The notes: generated from the sequence alone by a model not told the origin. DNA of 64,000 nt from Symsagittifera roscoffensis (GCF_963678635.1 NC_087069.1:43354688-43418687), one strand, 5' to 3'. Shown: positions 32,851 to 44,830, counted from the stretch's first letter. Translations and numbers: made by a program.

Positions 32851-34533
32851 GAAATTTAACAAGGTGCAAATGGTACTACATGCTTTTCAAAAATAGTCAG
32901 ACAAATGTTTGCTATTCAAATCGGCTAATAAACTCAAGAAAACTCAAAACAGACTTTTTAAAATTTATTGAAAACGAAAACTTAGGTCGTGTTATAATTA
33001 ATGCTTTCATTTTTCTAAACCAATTTGAGAAAACTAGGTCAACAAATATTTATTTAACTATGAAAATCACGCTCTACTTATAAGAGTTTGAATCACGCTC
33101 TACTTATAATTCGATTTAAGTATATTGTAGAATAAATCTGCAAATGCTGTTTGTAACAGCAAATTTGAAGTTTCAGGCAACCTTGAGACATATCTTAGTC
33201 TGAAGTTCTACTTCTGTAGAAAAAAATTTTTCATCTAATTGGCGGGAAATTGATTTTTTTTTGATGATTGGCTGACATCATGGCTCTTTGAACGAAGAGC
33301 CAACAAACTGAAATTAAGAGTACCATTCCAAAAGCTCAAAAATAATGTTATTATGCAGCATAACAGAAGATTGTTGTTATGCAATTCATCGACTAATTCT
33401 TATGTAATTTACGCAAGTCTGATGTAATTTTGGCTTCGAGATATGGCAGTTTGTTGATATGGTGGTGTGTTGAATATCCACCCCTTTTTTGCAGCAGATT
33501 ACGAAATACGTAAAAATTTTTCAATTAATCTGTCTCTTTTTCAGAGTTAAACACCGATTTGCGACACGTACAAGTTTCCTCGCAGTTAAGAAAGCCAACT
33601 GTCCAAGCAGTTCTCACTAAATAGAACAAAAACAAGGATAGCCGGTTACAATTTTTAGTCTTAAAATTTCTTTTTTCAAAGTATTGTCGTTTTTTTTGGC
33701 GTGGTGTGATCAGAAGAGCTGAACAAAAAACTGGAGATTAGGTATAAACCACGCTAACAGTAAAGTAAGCAAAATGAAAAACAACTTTTTTTAGAAAATT
33801 TACTTGAAAAATGAAAAAAAAAATCAAGCTTGAAAGTTTTTGAATTTTTGAAAATTCTGATTCCAAAAAGGCGTTAAAATACTCAAAGTTTGAAAAATTT
33901 ATAACATTATTCAAGTCAAATTAAGTTTTTACGTTTTAAATTAAGCTATTGTTACATTTCAAGCAGTTAAATTAAGACCGCATTCTCGCTTCATTCGCTC
34001 GAAATAAGACAAAAAAAAATCAAAAATTTCAAACCGGTTTTTCTCGACACGACGAAATTTTTTTGAAATTTTTAAATGATTTTTAATGGGTTTCGAATCA
34101 CGGCTGTCAGGGTTTAATATGATATATCACTCAACCCAGTCTGATGATTATTTGTGATACTTGATTTTGCGTGTAGAACAAAAAAAAGAAAAACTTAAAC
34201 ACACCCGAATACAAAGAGTAAAACACACCTGAACACAATGAAACATGTCAAAAGCTACCTTTTATTTAAATTAATAATTCTAACGTATCAGATTTAAAAG
34301 GCTTTACAGACAGCTTGTGAGATTAAGTTTCAAAAAACCATAAACGTTTTTAGAAAAATTCCAATAAACTGTATAGTTCAAATTGTGCAATTAGCATATT
34401 GCTTATAGAAACTTCAGTGTTTTGCTTGCCTGTGGTAAGCAACGATTCTTGAATAATCATTACCATAGAAACGAGTTTGTAAGTAAAATCAGGACTGTTC
34501 AGATTTTGTATTTAGGTATACTGCAACCTTCAG

Positions 34534-34860
34534 GAGAAGTGGGTGGGTATGAATTATGAACGTGATCTTCACAATACAAAGCTGTTCTTTTGGGTGCAAC
34601 AAATTACCGTTAATTATTTGGACTGCCAAGTGCCAAAGGAAACTTATACGTGCCGCAACCCTTCAATAAACATGGAACGAACAGACGAAATTAAAGAAAG
34701 GCGACAATTGTTAGCATCTTTTTCAAAATCTGTTTTCAAAAAACGAACAGACAGGACTGAAAAAAAAACGTCTACAAAATTCTCCCATTTTGAAGAAAAA
34801 CAATTTGGTGCAATGGATATTTACAGTATTTTGAGTCATAAGAATTTAAGTTCCAACTGA
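34534..34860 (+). CDS. Probable terminal exon, unknown protein
   Basis: The acceptor CAACCTTCAG opens a phase-0 frame of 108 codons to TGA 34858-34860. The first third has two Cys in an extracellular-like pattern (LDCQVPKETYTC) and an LFFWVQQITV strand. The rest is strongly basic and Ser/Lys-rich (KRTDRTEKKTSTK). It can follow the exon at 30034-30273 in phase 0. No transmembrane helix is seen within it. Family not recognised. A length above 300 bases in AT-rich DNA, with a clean acceptor, makes chance less likely. Confidence 0.4.
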   Translation, partial: EKWVGMNYERDLHNTKLFFWVQQITVNYLDCQVPKETYTCRNPSINMERTDEIKERRQLLASFSKSVFKKRTDRTEKKTSTKFSHFEEKQFGAMDIYSILSHKNLSSN

Positions 34861-35199
34861 AAAAAAAAGTTTTAGGATGCAAACATTCTGCATTAGTTGC
34901 ATGTTTTTTCTTTTTGAATCTGCCTGCTTTTCAACTATAGAAATGCATGAAGCAGGTCAAACTTCTGGATGACAAATTTTCACCATGAAAAATGAAATTC
35001 AGGCAAAAACATGCCTCATTGCTAAAAATTAATTGAATTTGACCTCAGAAAATGAAAGTTTGCAGATGTCTTTAACAAAATAACTATACCGAAGATTTCG
35101 ATAATCGAAATTGACGAAACATAAAACTTTCATCCAAAAACTTTCGCTATTTAAAAAGTAACCAATCAAAACACAAACTAATGTCTTTTTTGAAACAAA

Positions 35200-35358
35200 A
35201 TGAAAAAAGAACAGACTGTTGTTTTCAGTTTTCTAATTTGCATTAGCTATTGTCTGGCTGTATCTTCTCTAATTTTGCTGAACAATAAAATAGAACCACT
35301 TGCTCTTATCTATGATAGCGAGTTTTGGAGGCAGATGACATCTTTAAGCAAGTTCTGA
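35200..35358 (+). CDS. Small frame with signal-anchor-like start (weak)
   Basis: An ATG at 35200 starts 52 codons: KKEQTVV, then a hydrophobic stretch (FSFLICISYCLAVSSLILL), then a polar end, TGA at 35356. It could be the first exon of a secreted or membrane protein, spliced within AGCAA-GTTCTG to a later exon such as 36914. It could equally be chance. Confidence 0.25.
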   Translation: MKKEQTVVFSFLICISYCLAVSSLILLNNKIEPLALIYDSEFWRQMTSLSKF

Positions 35359-35615
35359 TAGATTATTTGTTCCATTTTAAAGATTTCTGATAAACATATT
35401 TGCCTCTTTCGCTTTTCCCGTTCAACCTCAAAAAAGCATTCGTTTTGTGGTTTGACGAGTGGTTCTTTGAATTTGTTCTATGAACTGGGCTAAATTTCTT
35501 CAAAACTTCCTCACAAACTAGTAAGCCACTTTTCGCGCAGATGCGAAGCAGAGGAGATGAACTAACACGGCGTTGTAAGCTAGCAAGCAGAAAATGAGAA
35601 GAAAGCCACTAAAAC

Positions 35616-35903
35616 GTGAAAACTATTTGGTTGAAAAACAAGAAAAGTCAAGAAACACAATTTTCGCCATTAAAAAAGCTTTTTAAAAATTTACTGAGTC
35701 AAGTAAGCCCACAAAATTTAAGCAGACGCCACTTGAGTCAAAAAGAAGATATCCCAGATAATTTTGAGCTAAGTAATTTTAAAGTTCGAAGTTTTCACGC
35801 CCCATTTTCTCTGAAGGATGCAAAAGTGGAACAATTTACTTTTCAAACGACGCAAAATGAGGTAGATAAGCCGACAACAACAAATTGTTTAAGCCAGAAA
35901 TAG
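35616..35903 (+). CDS. Basic Ser/Lys-rich frame (weak)
   Basis: 95 codons open after a TAA at 35607, starting with GTG and so without a normal start. Rich in Lys, Ser, Gln and Phe (ETQFSPLKKLFKNLLSQ). Its tail resembles in composition the end of the frame at 34534-34860. No motif recognised and no clear acceptor. Confidence 0.2.
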   Translation: MKTIWLKNKKSQETQFSPLKKLFKNLLSQVSPQNLSRRHLSQKEDIPDNFELSNFKVRSFHAPFSLKDAKVEQFTFQTTQNEVDKPTTTNCLSQK

Positions 35904-36094
35904 AAAAAATATATTTTTTCAAATATTAGGCTTCAAAAATTTAGCCGACAAAAAATACGTAGAAAAACAATAATCCGACATTGGGCAGGCTCTTTTTTCT
36001 ATAAAAACTTTGTACCTTTCCAAAGCCTTTTCAAATTAAGCGGGAAAAAAGTCAAAAAGTCCGTTCTGAATCAATTCATTACGAGGCCAAACTG

Positions 36095-36165
36095 TGCACT
36101 GGATAGGAGCACAATTTTGTGTCTGTATGTTCCTGGATTCCAGAGACAAGTCTTAAAATATGTTC
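36095..36165 (+). repeat. Dispersed repeat family C, copy 2
   Basis: Shares GTCTGTATGTTCCTGGATTC and CAGAGACAAGTCTT with 31893-31960. Confidence 0.75.
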
Positions 36166-36913
36166 CAAAATGTAAGTGGATTCCACCCTGTTTTAGCAGG
36201 GGCAGCAAAAATAAAGCAGCTATTAATCTTGAAACTTGAAGTTGAAAACTATTCAAAAAAGATTGAGTACGCCTAACGATCGATAAAAAAGCTTGATAAA
36301 CGCAATAAATTAGCAACAGAAAAAAAATTGTCGTCAAGAGTATTTGATTAAAAAGTTTTGATGCTTTGAATTTTTCAAGTATATCTGAAAACGAAGTTTT
36401 GCAAAAACAATCAAAAATACTAGTCAAACAATTACTGCAGTGATGGGGCGATATTAATGGTAGTTTTTACAAAAATTAAAGGCTCGCCTCTTTGAATTTT
36501 AGCCTAGAAATATATAATTGTTCACCATTATTTGGCTTTACAAGGCCTTTAAAAGTTTGTAAAAGGTTTGTAACTGAAATTTAGTAGTTTGTAGAACAAA
36601 TCCTAAGTTGTATGACTACCATTTTAAAATGTCAAACAGTAATACAAAGACCTATTCAGCTCAGTTGGTTTTTTGAGTTTTTTTCCTGAAAAGTTGTTCA
36701 TGTTCAGCTTCATTTTCAATAGTTTTTTTAGAAATTTTTGCTATGAAAACATCGCACTCATTTGATAAATGGAAGGAAAATTGCGCCCTTCAATAGAAAA
36801 TTTTATTTGGCGAAAAAAGGTGATTGCCCCAAATTAACAAATCGAAAGATTTATCTAACAATTTATCCTCTATTTGAGTTGTATCTTTTATTACTAATCC
36901 ACGAACATTTCAG

Positions 36914-37142
36914 CGACCACCATTGTTTGTTTAATGGAACTAGACCCACAGTTATTCCCTGGAAGTACACCACTCCAAAGTCGAAGCTAGACTACGACGA
37001 CTATGACTACAATATGATGTTCACTTACGCCCCAAACAACAAAACTGAAGGGATCAAGTTTTTTAAAGTCTTCATAGAAAATGTTTGTCTGGCCCTTTTC
37101 CAGTCCACCCCTTTCAAGTTCAATTTTGAAAAGCTTGTGTAA
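36914..37142 (+). CDS. Probable exon of a glycoprotein, unknown family
   Basis: It follows ACATTTCAG and enters in phase 2. The frame is open to TAA 37140-37142, but a donor (GTGTAA or GTAACG) just before the stop could splice it onward. Features: two Cys, two sequons (NGT, NKT), an acidic Tyr-rich DYDDYDYN stretch, and FFKVFIENVCL, which resembles TFSVMIENVSF in the exon at 30034. Phase fits 31306-31382 upstream. An upstream in-frame extension to 36762 exists, but the splice site makes the shorter form likelier. Confidence 0.45.
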
Positions 37143-37419
37143 CGTTGTCATAATGCAATGAAATTTGGCGTGGTGAACAAATCGACAACTTTGAACAGAT
37201 TTGTTCTTCATACTTTACAGCGTAACATCACGCATTTAGCCGTAATTACACGTAAAACAAACAAAACTCGGTATTTTGAAGAGGGGAACTGGAAAAGAGC
37301 CGTTTGTCTGATGTGAAATGAATACACTTTTGGACAGAAAATAAAAACAAAATATGTGAGAATATCATCTCTACAAGTCAATAAGTTTTCTGTAGAAACT
37401 TCTAATAAAAATATCTTAT

Positions 37420-37810
37420 TGTTCCGACATTCGTAACGAAAGTAACTGAATATTTGTGCTCGGGGTGAGTTTTTTTTCTTCAGACAAATTTCGACTTTTA
37501 AACTAGCCATTTTTGACGGAATTTTCTTATATCACTTGAAAAGTATTGTTTTTCTGAACTTAAATTTGAAAAGATATTCTACCTGTGATTTTTTTTCGTT
37601 AAGTTATGGGGGTTTAAAGATTGCCATTTTGGACAATTTGAGACAATTAACGCGCGACAAATTTCGCGCCATTAACGCGTGAGCGGAAATTTAAGCCGTC
37701 TTAGAAATCGTTCTAAATTGGTTAAAGGTAGCTTATTTGCCATAACCGATTGGTTACTAGTAACGAAATCTATCACTTTGTTCTTTATATGGCGTTTGGG
37801 GGGATGATTT
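37420..37810 (+). repeat. Dispersed repeat family A, copy 3
   Basis: The fullest copy: GAATATTTGTGCTCGGGG, GTTATGGGGGTTTAAAGATT, ATTAACGCGCG, AGCGGAAATTTAAGCC and ACGAAATCTATCACTTTG. A degenerate copy follows at about 37860-38100. Confidence 0.7.
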
Positions 37811-37859
37811 TCGAATTTTTACCGAATTTTCGAATTTTCACCGAATTTTTAAGCTCGGT

Positions 37860-38100
37860 GTGATTTTTTTATTCAGTCAATTTTCACCGGTCGAAACAAT
37901 TTTTTTCAACAAAAATTTTTTATACCCCATTGAAGATATCAACTTCCTGAGTTCAAATGTAAAAAAAAATTTACCTCCGATGATTTTTTTGAAAAGTTGT
38001 GGAGGTTTGAAAATTGCCAAATTTGCCATATTCTGGTCTAAATCAAGCGCGCTCTGAAGTGTTTATTCAAAATGCTGAGAGCGTAACGCAAATTATTTAA
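37860..38100 (+). repeat. Dispersed repeat family A, degenerate copy 4
   Basis: The blocks TTGTGGAGGTTTGAAAATTG and AAGCGCGCTCTGAAG align with copy 3, so the family sits here as a tandem pair. Confidence 0.5.
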
Positions 38101-38633
38101 GCGTGGCGAATTATACCGCACAAAAAAAATTGTTCCGAATTGAATTGAGGCTGGCTAATCGGATCGGTCGTTTTAATTTCATACGACTCCACATTTCACT
38201 CTTTGATATTATCTAAAACTTATAGATTTTCATTACTTTCTTTTCCAAAACTATTCGATATGAATTAAGGGACAGTAGGAACATTCAGGGCTTTGCCGGG
38301 TACGTGAAAGATAATTTGTGAACCTATTTAAAAAGGCTATTCAAATTTGAAATGGATACAGTATTTGATAAAAATTTAAGACAGAAATTTTGAGGTTAAA
38401 AATTTCACAAAAACGAAAAGTATGAGATATTAATTACTGTCTTCTAATGATATCCTCAGATTAAGATTAAAAATATTTCCTAGTTCCGTGTTTGTGAAAA
38501 ACTTAAGCCCCAAATTTCCCGCCTTATATTTTATGTTAAGATAAAAGGGTTCCAGGAGAAACAAAGACATCTTAAATACAAGTAGTGCAATTAAAAATAC
38601 GAGAACTTGATTCAAATTGGGGGTTTGTTCTAA

Positions 38634-38837
38634 GCAAAAAACGAGACAGACGAGGAAAGAAAGAAGCGTTTGAGTATCTTCATTCCGAAACCCTCCAACC
38701 ACAACGGTACAACAATCGGAGTGATAGCTGCATTTCTCATTCTCATGCTCATTCAGAACGTCATCTTTCCTATTATTGTGTTCACGCTTCTTAAGTGATG
38801 GCATTTTCCACCTGGGTATTATATCGGGAGAAATAAA
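38634..38837 (+). CDS. Candidate last exon: membrane helix, stop and AATAAA
   Basis: One plus-strand frame from 38634 to TGA 38796-38798 reads as a charged stretch (ETDEERKKR), a sequon (NGT), then a strong single transmembrane helix (IGVIAAFLILMLIQNVIF and following) and a two-residue cytoplasmic end. AATAAA follows at 38832-38837. This is what the end of a type I or tail-anchored membrane protein would look like. The acceptor would be a weak TTCTAAG. Other frames across the same bases are also open (plus 38585-38794, minus 38430-38804), which lowers confidence. Confidence 0.3.
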
Positions 38838-39960
38838 ATCTGAAACCTGTTAAATTCTTTCAAAATAAACTTTATTACATTTAAATTCTCTCTCTAATAT
38901 CCGAATTAAACTCTTGACTTGTTTGTTCAATTTCAAATGAACTCTGTCAATTCAAACTTTTGTATCTCTTTCTGATTGAAGCTCTTAAAAAATAAAATAA
39001 TTTCCGACGATAAAATTAATAATGCTATTAGCAGGATATGGTTGAACAGTTGCACTTTGGGCCAAAAAATCAGAAAACTTGACAGAGCATCAAATAATAA
39101 GAACTAAAAAAACTGCCGCAGAAAAACTAAAGTTTACAAAAATTACCGATAAAATTTTGACAGAAAAGACAATCTTTGTAATCCGAATCGAAAACTTTGG
39201 AAAAATATCCTAAGTTTGTGCTCAAATAAATGGTGCGAATACCAAGGGAGTTTAGTATAGTGTCAATCGCACGCCAAAAAATGACGTTTCACCTTTATCT
39301 TTTTAGTATCTTGCTAACGCATGCTTTGTCGGAAAATTCGTTTCTATTTAAAACTTTCTGATTAAAAATTCAAGCTATATGGAAGATGACATCAAGCGAG
39401 CAATTCAAAGCTGATCTCGCAATTAAAGAGCAGATTTTGCGCTAGCGCGCTCAAAGCTATCCTTCAATGTAACTTATCAAGCGCTCCAGATGATTTTAAG
39501 TAGGCGCCACAACACAAGCCCTTACTTTGCAATCAGAGGCGTAATGCGCAACTGTTTCGTGTTTATTCTCAAAATGGAAGAACGAAATGAAATATTAGAG
39601 CTTGGAATGGTTCTTTCTCCATAAAACCGTCAATTTTGCGCCTATCAAGTTTGGATTAAATACTTTCTGCCATCTTGAAAATATTGACATCCTGAGCTCA
39701 AAATTAAAAGGTTCTTTTTAATTAGGAATTTTTGGCGGATTTTGTGGATCTCCTTTACAATCCCATCCTATGGTATCTACTTAAGAATCTCCACCCCTTT
39801 AAATGAATACACTAAATTAGCGCTAGAGATTTGTATTGAGAATTAAAATTTAGCTGCATTCTGATTGGTCGAAAATTCGATTAAGTTAATCTACTTAAGA
39901 ATCTCCCCCCTTTCTGAAAGGGGGATTGTTAAATAGATCCTTGTTTTATATCAGCCGAAA

Positions 39961-40240
39961 GAAATTGTTGCCCTGAGCTCAATTTTGAAAAGATATTTGA
40001 CCTGTGATTATTTTTCGTAAAGTTACCGGGGTTTAAAGATTGCCGATATGGCCAATTTCGGACGATTAACGCGAGATATATTTTGCGCTATTAGCGCGTA
40101 AGCGGAGACTTAATCCCTCTTAGAAATTGTTCTAAATTGGATAAAGCAGGCTATTTGTCATAGTGTGTACGTTACTAGGAACGAAATCTATCACTTTGTC
40201 ACTTTGTATCGCGTGTGGGGGAATAATTTAAAAAGAAAAC
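39961..40240 (+). repeat. Dispersed repeat family A, copy 5
   Basis: Aligned blocks: GGGGTTTAAAGATTGCC, ATTAACGCGAGA, GCGTAAGCGGAGACTTAA and ACGAAATCTATCACTTTG. Confidence 0.7.
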
Positions 40241-41737
40241 TGAAAACTTTCCTTTTTTTTCTTTCAAAACTTTCAAAAAATATTTTTCTTTTTTTTTTCG
40301 AAAAATTCATCTTTTTTTAAATCGAACACCCACATTGTCATAGACCCTAAAAAGCAGTCAAACCATGCGAACTAATTAGCGTGAGATGGAGAAGGTTTTC
40401 AAGCTGGAGGGACAGAATGCTGGTAAAATTTCAACCAATCAAAATCGCTACCCCTTCCTATTGGCTTGATGCATTTCTCACAAAACCGAAGTCAAAATTA
40501 ACAGAAAATGACAATATAATAAATATACTAGATGCAGATATAATAGGTGCAGGTACAGTAAATTTAGTTTTTTGTTTTCCTATTTTTCGTAAATTCGTAT
40601 CCTAGAAATATTAAAATTTTTTCCAATCCGCCATTAATTTCATTCATCTGCTTATTATATAATCGGTCAACATTAACACTAACGGCCTGGTTTTATTTGC
40701 TTACTTAAGATTTTTGCGATTGCCCTGAGACTTTTGAATGCTCATTTCTAATTGCCTGAAAATAAGCCAAAATAAATTTCAAGCATTCGGTCCCTCCAGC
40801 ATGAGGGACGCCACCGCGTCAGATATCATATCAACATGAAATAAAGCAATCTCAGGCGCAGTCCACTTGAAAACCATACCGAATCTTGAAGATTTTTGAA
40901 GACTTAAAATATAACAGAAGATTTAGTTCAACAGATATAAAGGTTATGAACAATTGAGCTTTTTGTATGAACAACAAATACCTCTGAGAGGACAGCCAAC
41001 GAACCCACTTGAGTTTCAAGCGACTAGCCTTTGAATAAACAAACTCGACATGAAAAAACTTATTTCAATTTAAAGGTCAATAACAAAAAAAAACATTACA
41101 TTAATTGATTGAGTTGAAAGCAGTTTGTTTAAAATTCCCGCATCAAAAAAGTCCTAAGTTTATCAGGCAGAAACATTTTGCAAAAGAAAAACATCTCCAT
41201 GAATTGTGTTTTTAGGAGATATTTACCAAAACTAAGTCAATCATGCTTGTTTTATTTAGTTTCATCTTTTTTGCCTTTTTCAGGCAACGTCCCTCGCGTA
41301 GCTTCTATTATTCTAAAGTGAAAAGCAGTTTTTATTCCAAAAACGCATGATTATTAGTTGATTGCCTTGAGTGTATACACTTGATTAATTACCATGCTTT
41401 AGTTGGTTGACTAAAAACGCTCATAAACGGAATCAAATTACAATTTTGAAAAAGTTTTCAAAAAATTGAATTTCAGACAGATGATGGTCAATTTAATGCT
41501 TTACCGCAATGCGTTAATGGTTTGGTCAAATTATATTTTGATTCATTTCATTGTATGTGTTGCATAACTTTCAGTCCGGAAATTTTTCGAAAATCTTAAA
41601 AGTTTGCTAAAGGTAAAGATTTAGAATCATCTTAATGACAATCTTTGAATTGATGGAAAACCTTCAAGGTTTAAGTGCCCAGAATTTTTCATTAATCAGA
41701 AATCTTTGCGTTAATTTTTTGTCGTCAAGATTCTTCG

Positions 41738-41788
41738 CATTTTATTGACAATTCCAAGTTTCTCGATGCAGAATTGTCAATAAAACGC
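41738..41788. repeat. 18-bp stem hairpin
   Basis: GCATTTTATTGACAATTC (41738-41755) pairs with GAATTGTCAATAAAACGC (41771-41788) except for one wobble position; loop 15 bases. Confidence 0.7.
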
Positions 41789-42641
41789 GAAACGTCAAAT
41801 TTTTTGACATGTCAGTCAAAACAGCCTTGATACGAGCCAGCAATCTTGCTTTTTATCTCCTTCAAATTTAAGGAGCATAGCAACATACTCCTTGATGTAA
41901 TTTTATGCAGTATATATGATGTGCTTTGATCAGCCGTGAAATTAAAATCGACCTTTAGCTCAGATAGCAACAGTTCATTAATTAGAGATTCAAAAAGAAA
42001 GGATCAAATGATTCAAAAAAATTGGAAACTTCTTCAAACTATAAATCGAATCACAAATTAAAGATAACTCAGTCGATTTAAAAAGTAATTTAAAAAGAAA
42101 TTTAAAAAGTAAAAAAACGCCAAAAAGTCCATTTTAGCGAGCAAATAAAACTTCAAGTTGACTCGCTTAGAATTCATTATCGCTAATCGACAGCAGATTT
42201 AGATACAAGTTAAAATGCAACCAAAAAGCAGCAAAAAGGGGTTCTCATTTGGCCGTGAACTAACCAATAGCTCTATTTGATGGCATTATAAACAAATTAA
42301 ATGCATAGTGGGAGAAAGAGTATGATGCCTGTGCTTATGAAGAGCTACCTCCTGCCTGCCCAGCGAAAATTGATTCCAATGAAATAACAGATTGAAGTTC
42401 TCCGACTTGAACGATGAATCATATTATCAGCATGATTTGAGCTCAGTTACCTTTAATAATACATATTTTCTTACCGCCGAGAAACGTAGATCTGAATATT
42501 TCTCTTTTTAAGACTTTTGTCTTTTTTTTTCAGAGGCTGAATAACGAATTTGTGTTCCGGCCATTGAAAATAAAGAACACTTTTGTCCGAGAGTGTTTTT
42601 TTTGTTTACCACTCAAAATCAGGTAGTCCAAATAACACAGG

Positions 42642-42799
42642 CGAAGCTATGCTTCGCAAACACTAGCGAGAACACGACAAAAAAGCAGCTCTTTAAAGTC
42701 AAGAAACAAAATAATGAAAATAAACCTGGAATTAGTTTAAAAAATTCTATCATGCGACGGATTCGAACCTACAACCAAGAGATTAAGGATCTCACGCCC
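42642..42799 (-). mobile_element. tRNA-derived SINE, cut by the gap
   Basis: The minus strand carries the 3' half of a tRNA: an anticodon stem GAGA..TCTC around CCTTAA, then GTTGTAGGTTCGAATCC (B box). A body follows with GAGCTGCTTTTTTGTCGTG and a GCGAAGCATAGCTTCGC palindrome. The head enters the run of N, so its 5' part is missing. The anticodon arm resembles tRNA-Lys(CTT). Confidence 0.6.
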
Positions 42800-42999
42800 N
42801 NNNNNNNNNNNNNNNNNNNNNNNNNNNNNNNNNNNNNNNNNNNNNNNNNNNNNNNNNNNNNNNNNNNNNNNNNNNNNNNNNNNNNNNNNNNNNNNNNNNN
42901 NNNNNNNNNNNNNNNNNNNNNNNNNNNNNNNNNNNNNNNNNNNNNNNNNNNNNNNNNNNNNNNNNNNNNNNNNNNNNNNNNNNNNNNNNNNNNNNNNNN
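42800..42999. other. Assembly gap, 200 N
   Basis: Exactly 200 N, probably a placeholder size. Frames drawn across it are meaningless. Confidence 1.
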
Positions 43000-44362
43000 T
43001 TGAGAACTTACCAGGCACATCTTGAATGACAAATTAATTCGTTACTCAAAGCTCTTTCATCATTATGCAGAAGATATTTATCATGCAAACGCCGGATAGC
43101 GAAAACATATCGCTGAGCTTTATCACACAGAGCGATGCCATGCTTCGCATCACAATCGCTACAATGCACTTCGAAGCTAGCGAATTGAAAATGAGACGGA
43201 ACTAACTAGGTAAAAAATTAGAAAAAAGTCAAAATTGACATTTGGCCAGTTGAACGTATACTACATAATATCAAAATCTGGAAAACTGCCTGCGACCCTA
43301 GAATCCGGATTTTTTAAAAGAAAAATTAATTTCAGCACTAAATAAGCTTCTAGTTTTTACCGATCGGCCATTTACTCAAAAACAACATATTAAAAAAAAA
43401 TATTGTAATTAAACAAATTTTGAGCCATACGTTTTTTTAAAACATTTTACACCACAACCGACCCGAATTGTTAACGGAAATAATCAATATTTGCCCTTCA
43501 TGCGACACAAACTAAGTAGACCAAGCAGGTAAAAAATAATCGGCCACCATATAGGCCGAATAAAGCTTTTAAGCGAAAAAAAAAACAAAGAAAAATATTC
43601 AAAGTCAGCTTATCTAAATTTGCAGAGTTTCGTAGAAAATGAACAACGCTTACAACTACAATAAAATTAATCGTTTAAGAAATCCTTGATGTCGCAACTA
43701 AGCCGACACACATTAGCAGACAAACGAGAGTACAAAACTCAATTTTAATGGAAAGAAATTCCACTTCAAACATACTGAAAAAAAAATCAGCAAACAGGCG
43801 GTTGGAAAAGAGTCAATGAACGCAAGGAAACAGAAAAAAAACTGACTTGATTACATCGATAAAATCTCAACATTAGAATTTTTAAGAAAATAGATGCCCC
43901 CAAACCTCTTTGAATTTCTTGATTGATAAAATTCAAACAATTAAATGATTGAAAAAATTTATGATTGACTCAAACAATTTATGATTGATAAAATTAACTC
44001 AATTTGAGAAAACTGGATCAATCTGGTTAAAGTTTCTATTTCGCAGGAAATATGATAAGTAAATTCTACTTTCGAAACTAGAAGTCAATCACGTTTGTCG
44101 TGACCTTTACACTTTCGCTGTTCGATAAGCGAGTTACCCTTCCTTTTAACCTAGAAAGTAAAAACCACTTTCGTTTTTTTCCACGTCAATTTCACGTTCG
44201 TATTTGGAGAGCCCAATTTGTCTACCTATTAGCAAATGAACTTGAATTGAACTAAAAATTGCACTTTTAACTAAGTGCATTCATAAATACATAAATAGGT
44301 ACGAATGCCTATCTGTAGTTATTAGAGCATTTAGAACTTTTCTGAAAAAAAATGATCACGAT
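43000..44362. repeat. Non-coding stretch with a diverged copy of the array unit
   Basis: 43740-44170 aligns with 46180-46440 of the 1278-bp array: ATAGATGCCC, GAAAACTGGATCAAT, TTTCGCAGG, then the TTTCG..ACT.GAAGTC.ATC..GTGACCTTTACA block. A further short copy is at 51890-52030. Confidence 0.55.
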
Positions 44363-44480
44363 TAGTCTTGACCGCACCATGTTAAGGGTCACAAACGTGG
44401 TGAACACTCTGATATACTTTTCTACTCTTATATGAGTGTTCACCACGTTTGTGACCCTTAACATGGTGCGGTCGAGACTA
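44363..44480. repeat. 47-bp inverted repeat (long hairpin)
   Basis: The left arm 44363-44409 and right arm 44434-44480 are reverse complements with one mismatch in 47; the loop is 24 AT-rich bases. The arms include ACCGCACCATGTTAAGGGTC. In RNA this would be a near-perfect stem. Confidence 0.9.
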
Positions 44481-44649
44481 AAACCCCATACCTTAGTACA
44501 CCCTGCTTTACCTCTGGACGAAATGAGAAGGAGTTTGGAACTTCTTGAGGTTCAATAACAAAGCAAGTTCAATTCGTCAGAATTTTAGGAAAATTTTGTA
44601 AAAGTTCTTGATTCCGTTTACAAGACAATTGCTCCCGCAAAATTAAAAC

Positions 44650-44830
44650 ACAGATGCGAAGCTGCGCCTCGCAAAAACAAGCAAGAAAACGACAAGAAGC
44701 AGCTCAGACCAAAAGTTAAATCAGAAAAGGTAGAAATAAGGCTCGAATTAGTAAAAAAAATTGTCGGATTCGAACCTGACCTCGATATTTGGGGTCATAC
44801 GTTCTAATAACAGCGCGAATGCTATGCACA
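44650..44830 (-). mobile_element. tRNA-derived SINE copy
   Basis: The minus strand has GTCAGGTTCGAATCCGAC (T arm) after an anticodon-like arm. Then come ACTAATTCGAGCC, GAGCTGCTTCTTGTCGTTTTC and the GCGAGGCGCAGCTTCGCATC palindrome, the same body as at 42642 and 48538. Confidence 0.6.

Larger units (their letters stand above)
31383..34533. other. Non-coding stretch between exon candidates
   Basis: It contains a duplicated GCAAGATTTGA / GAGCGGTTTATC motif with a hairpin (GAAGCAAGATTT at about 31591 against AAATCTTGCTTC at about 31640). It also holds a repeat shared with 36095-36165 and a family A copy. A possible exon at 33545 (after CTTTTTCAG) is open in two frames to stops at 33618 and 33622 and cannot be assigned. 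Confidence 0.4.
34861..36913. other. Mostly non-coding stretch
   Basis: It holds the two weak frames listed next and family C copy 2 (36095-36165). The minus-strand open stretch at 36071-36427 is hydrophobic but overlaps the repeat and lacks splice support. Confidence 0.4.
38838..42641. other. Non-coding stretch
   Basis: It contains family A copy 5 and a hairpin at 41738-41788. The open stretch 40381-40605 begins with GTG and has no domain. A possible plus exon at 42534-42622 (after a long T-run and CAG, ending AG/GTAGTC) reads RLNNEFVFRPLKIKN but has no partner. Confidence 0.4.

Noticed and set aside
42593-43032. Frames running through the gap
   Set aside because: Their length is made of N.
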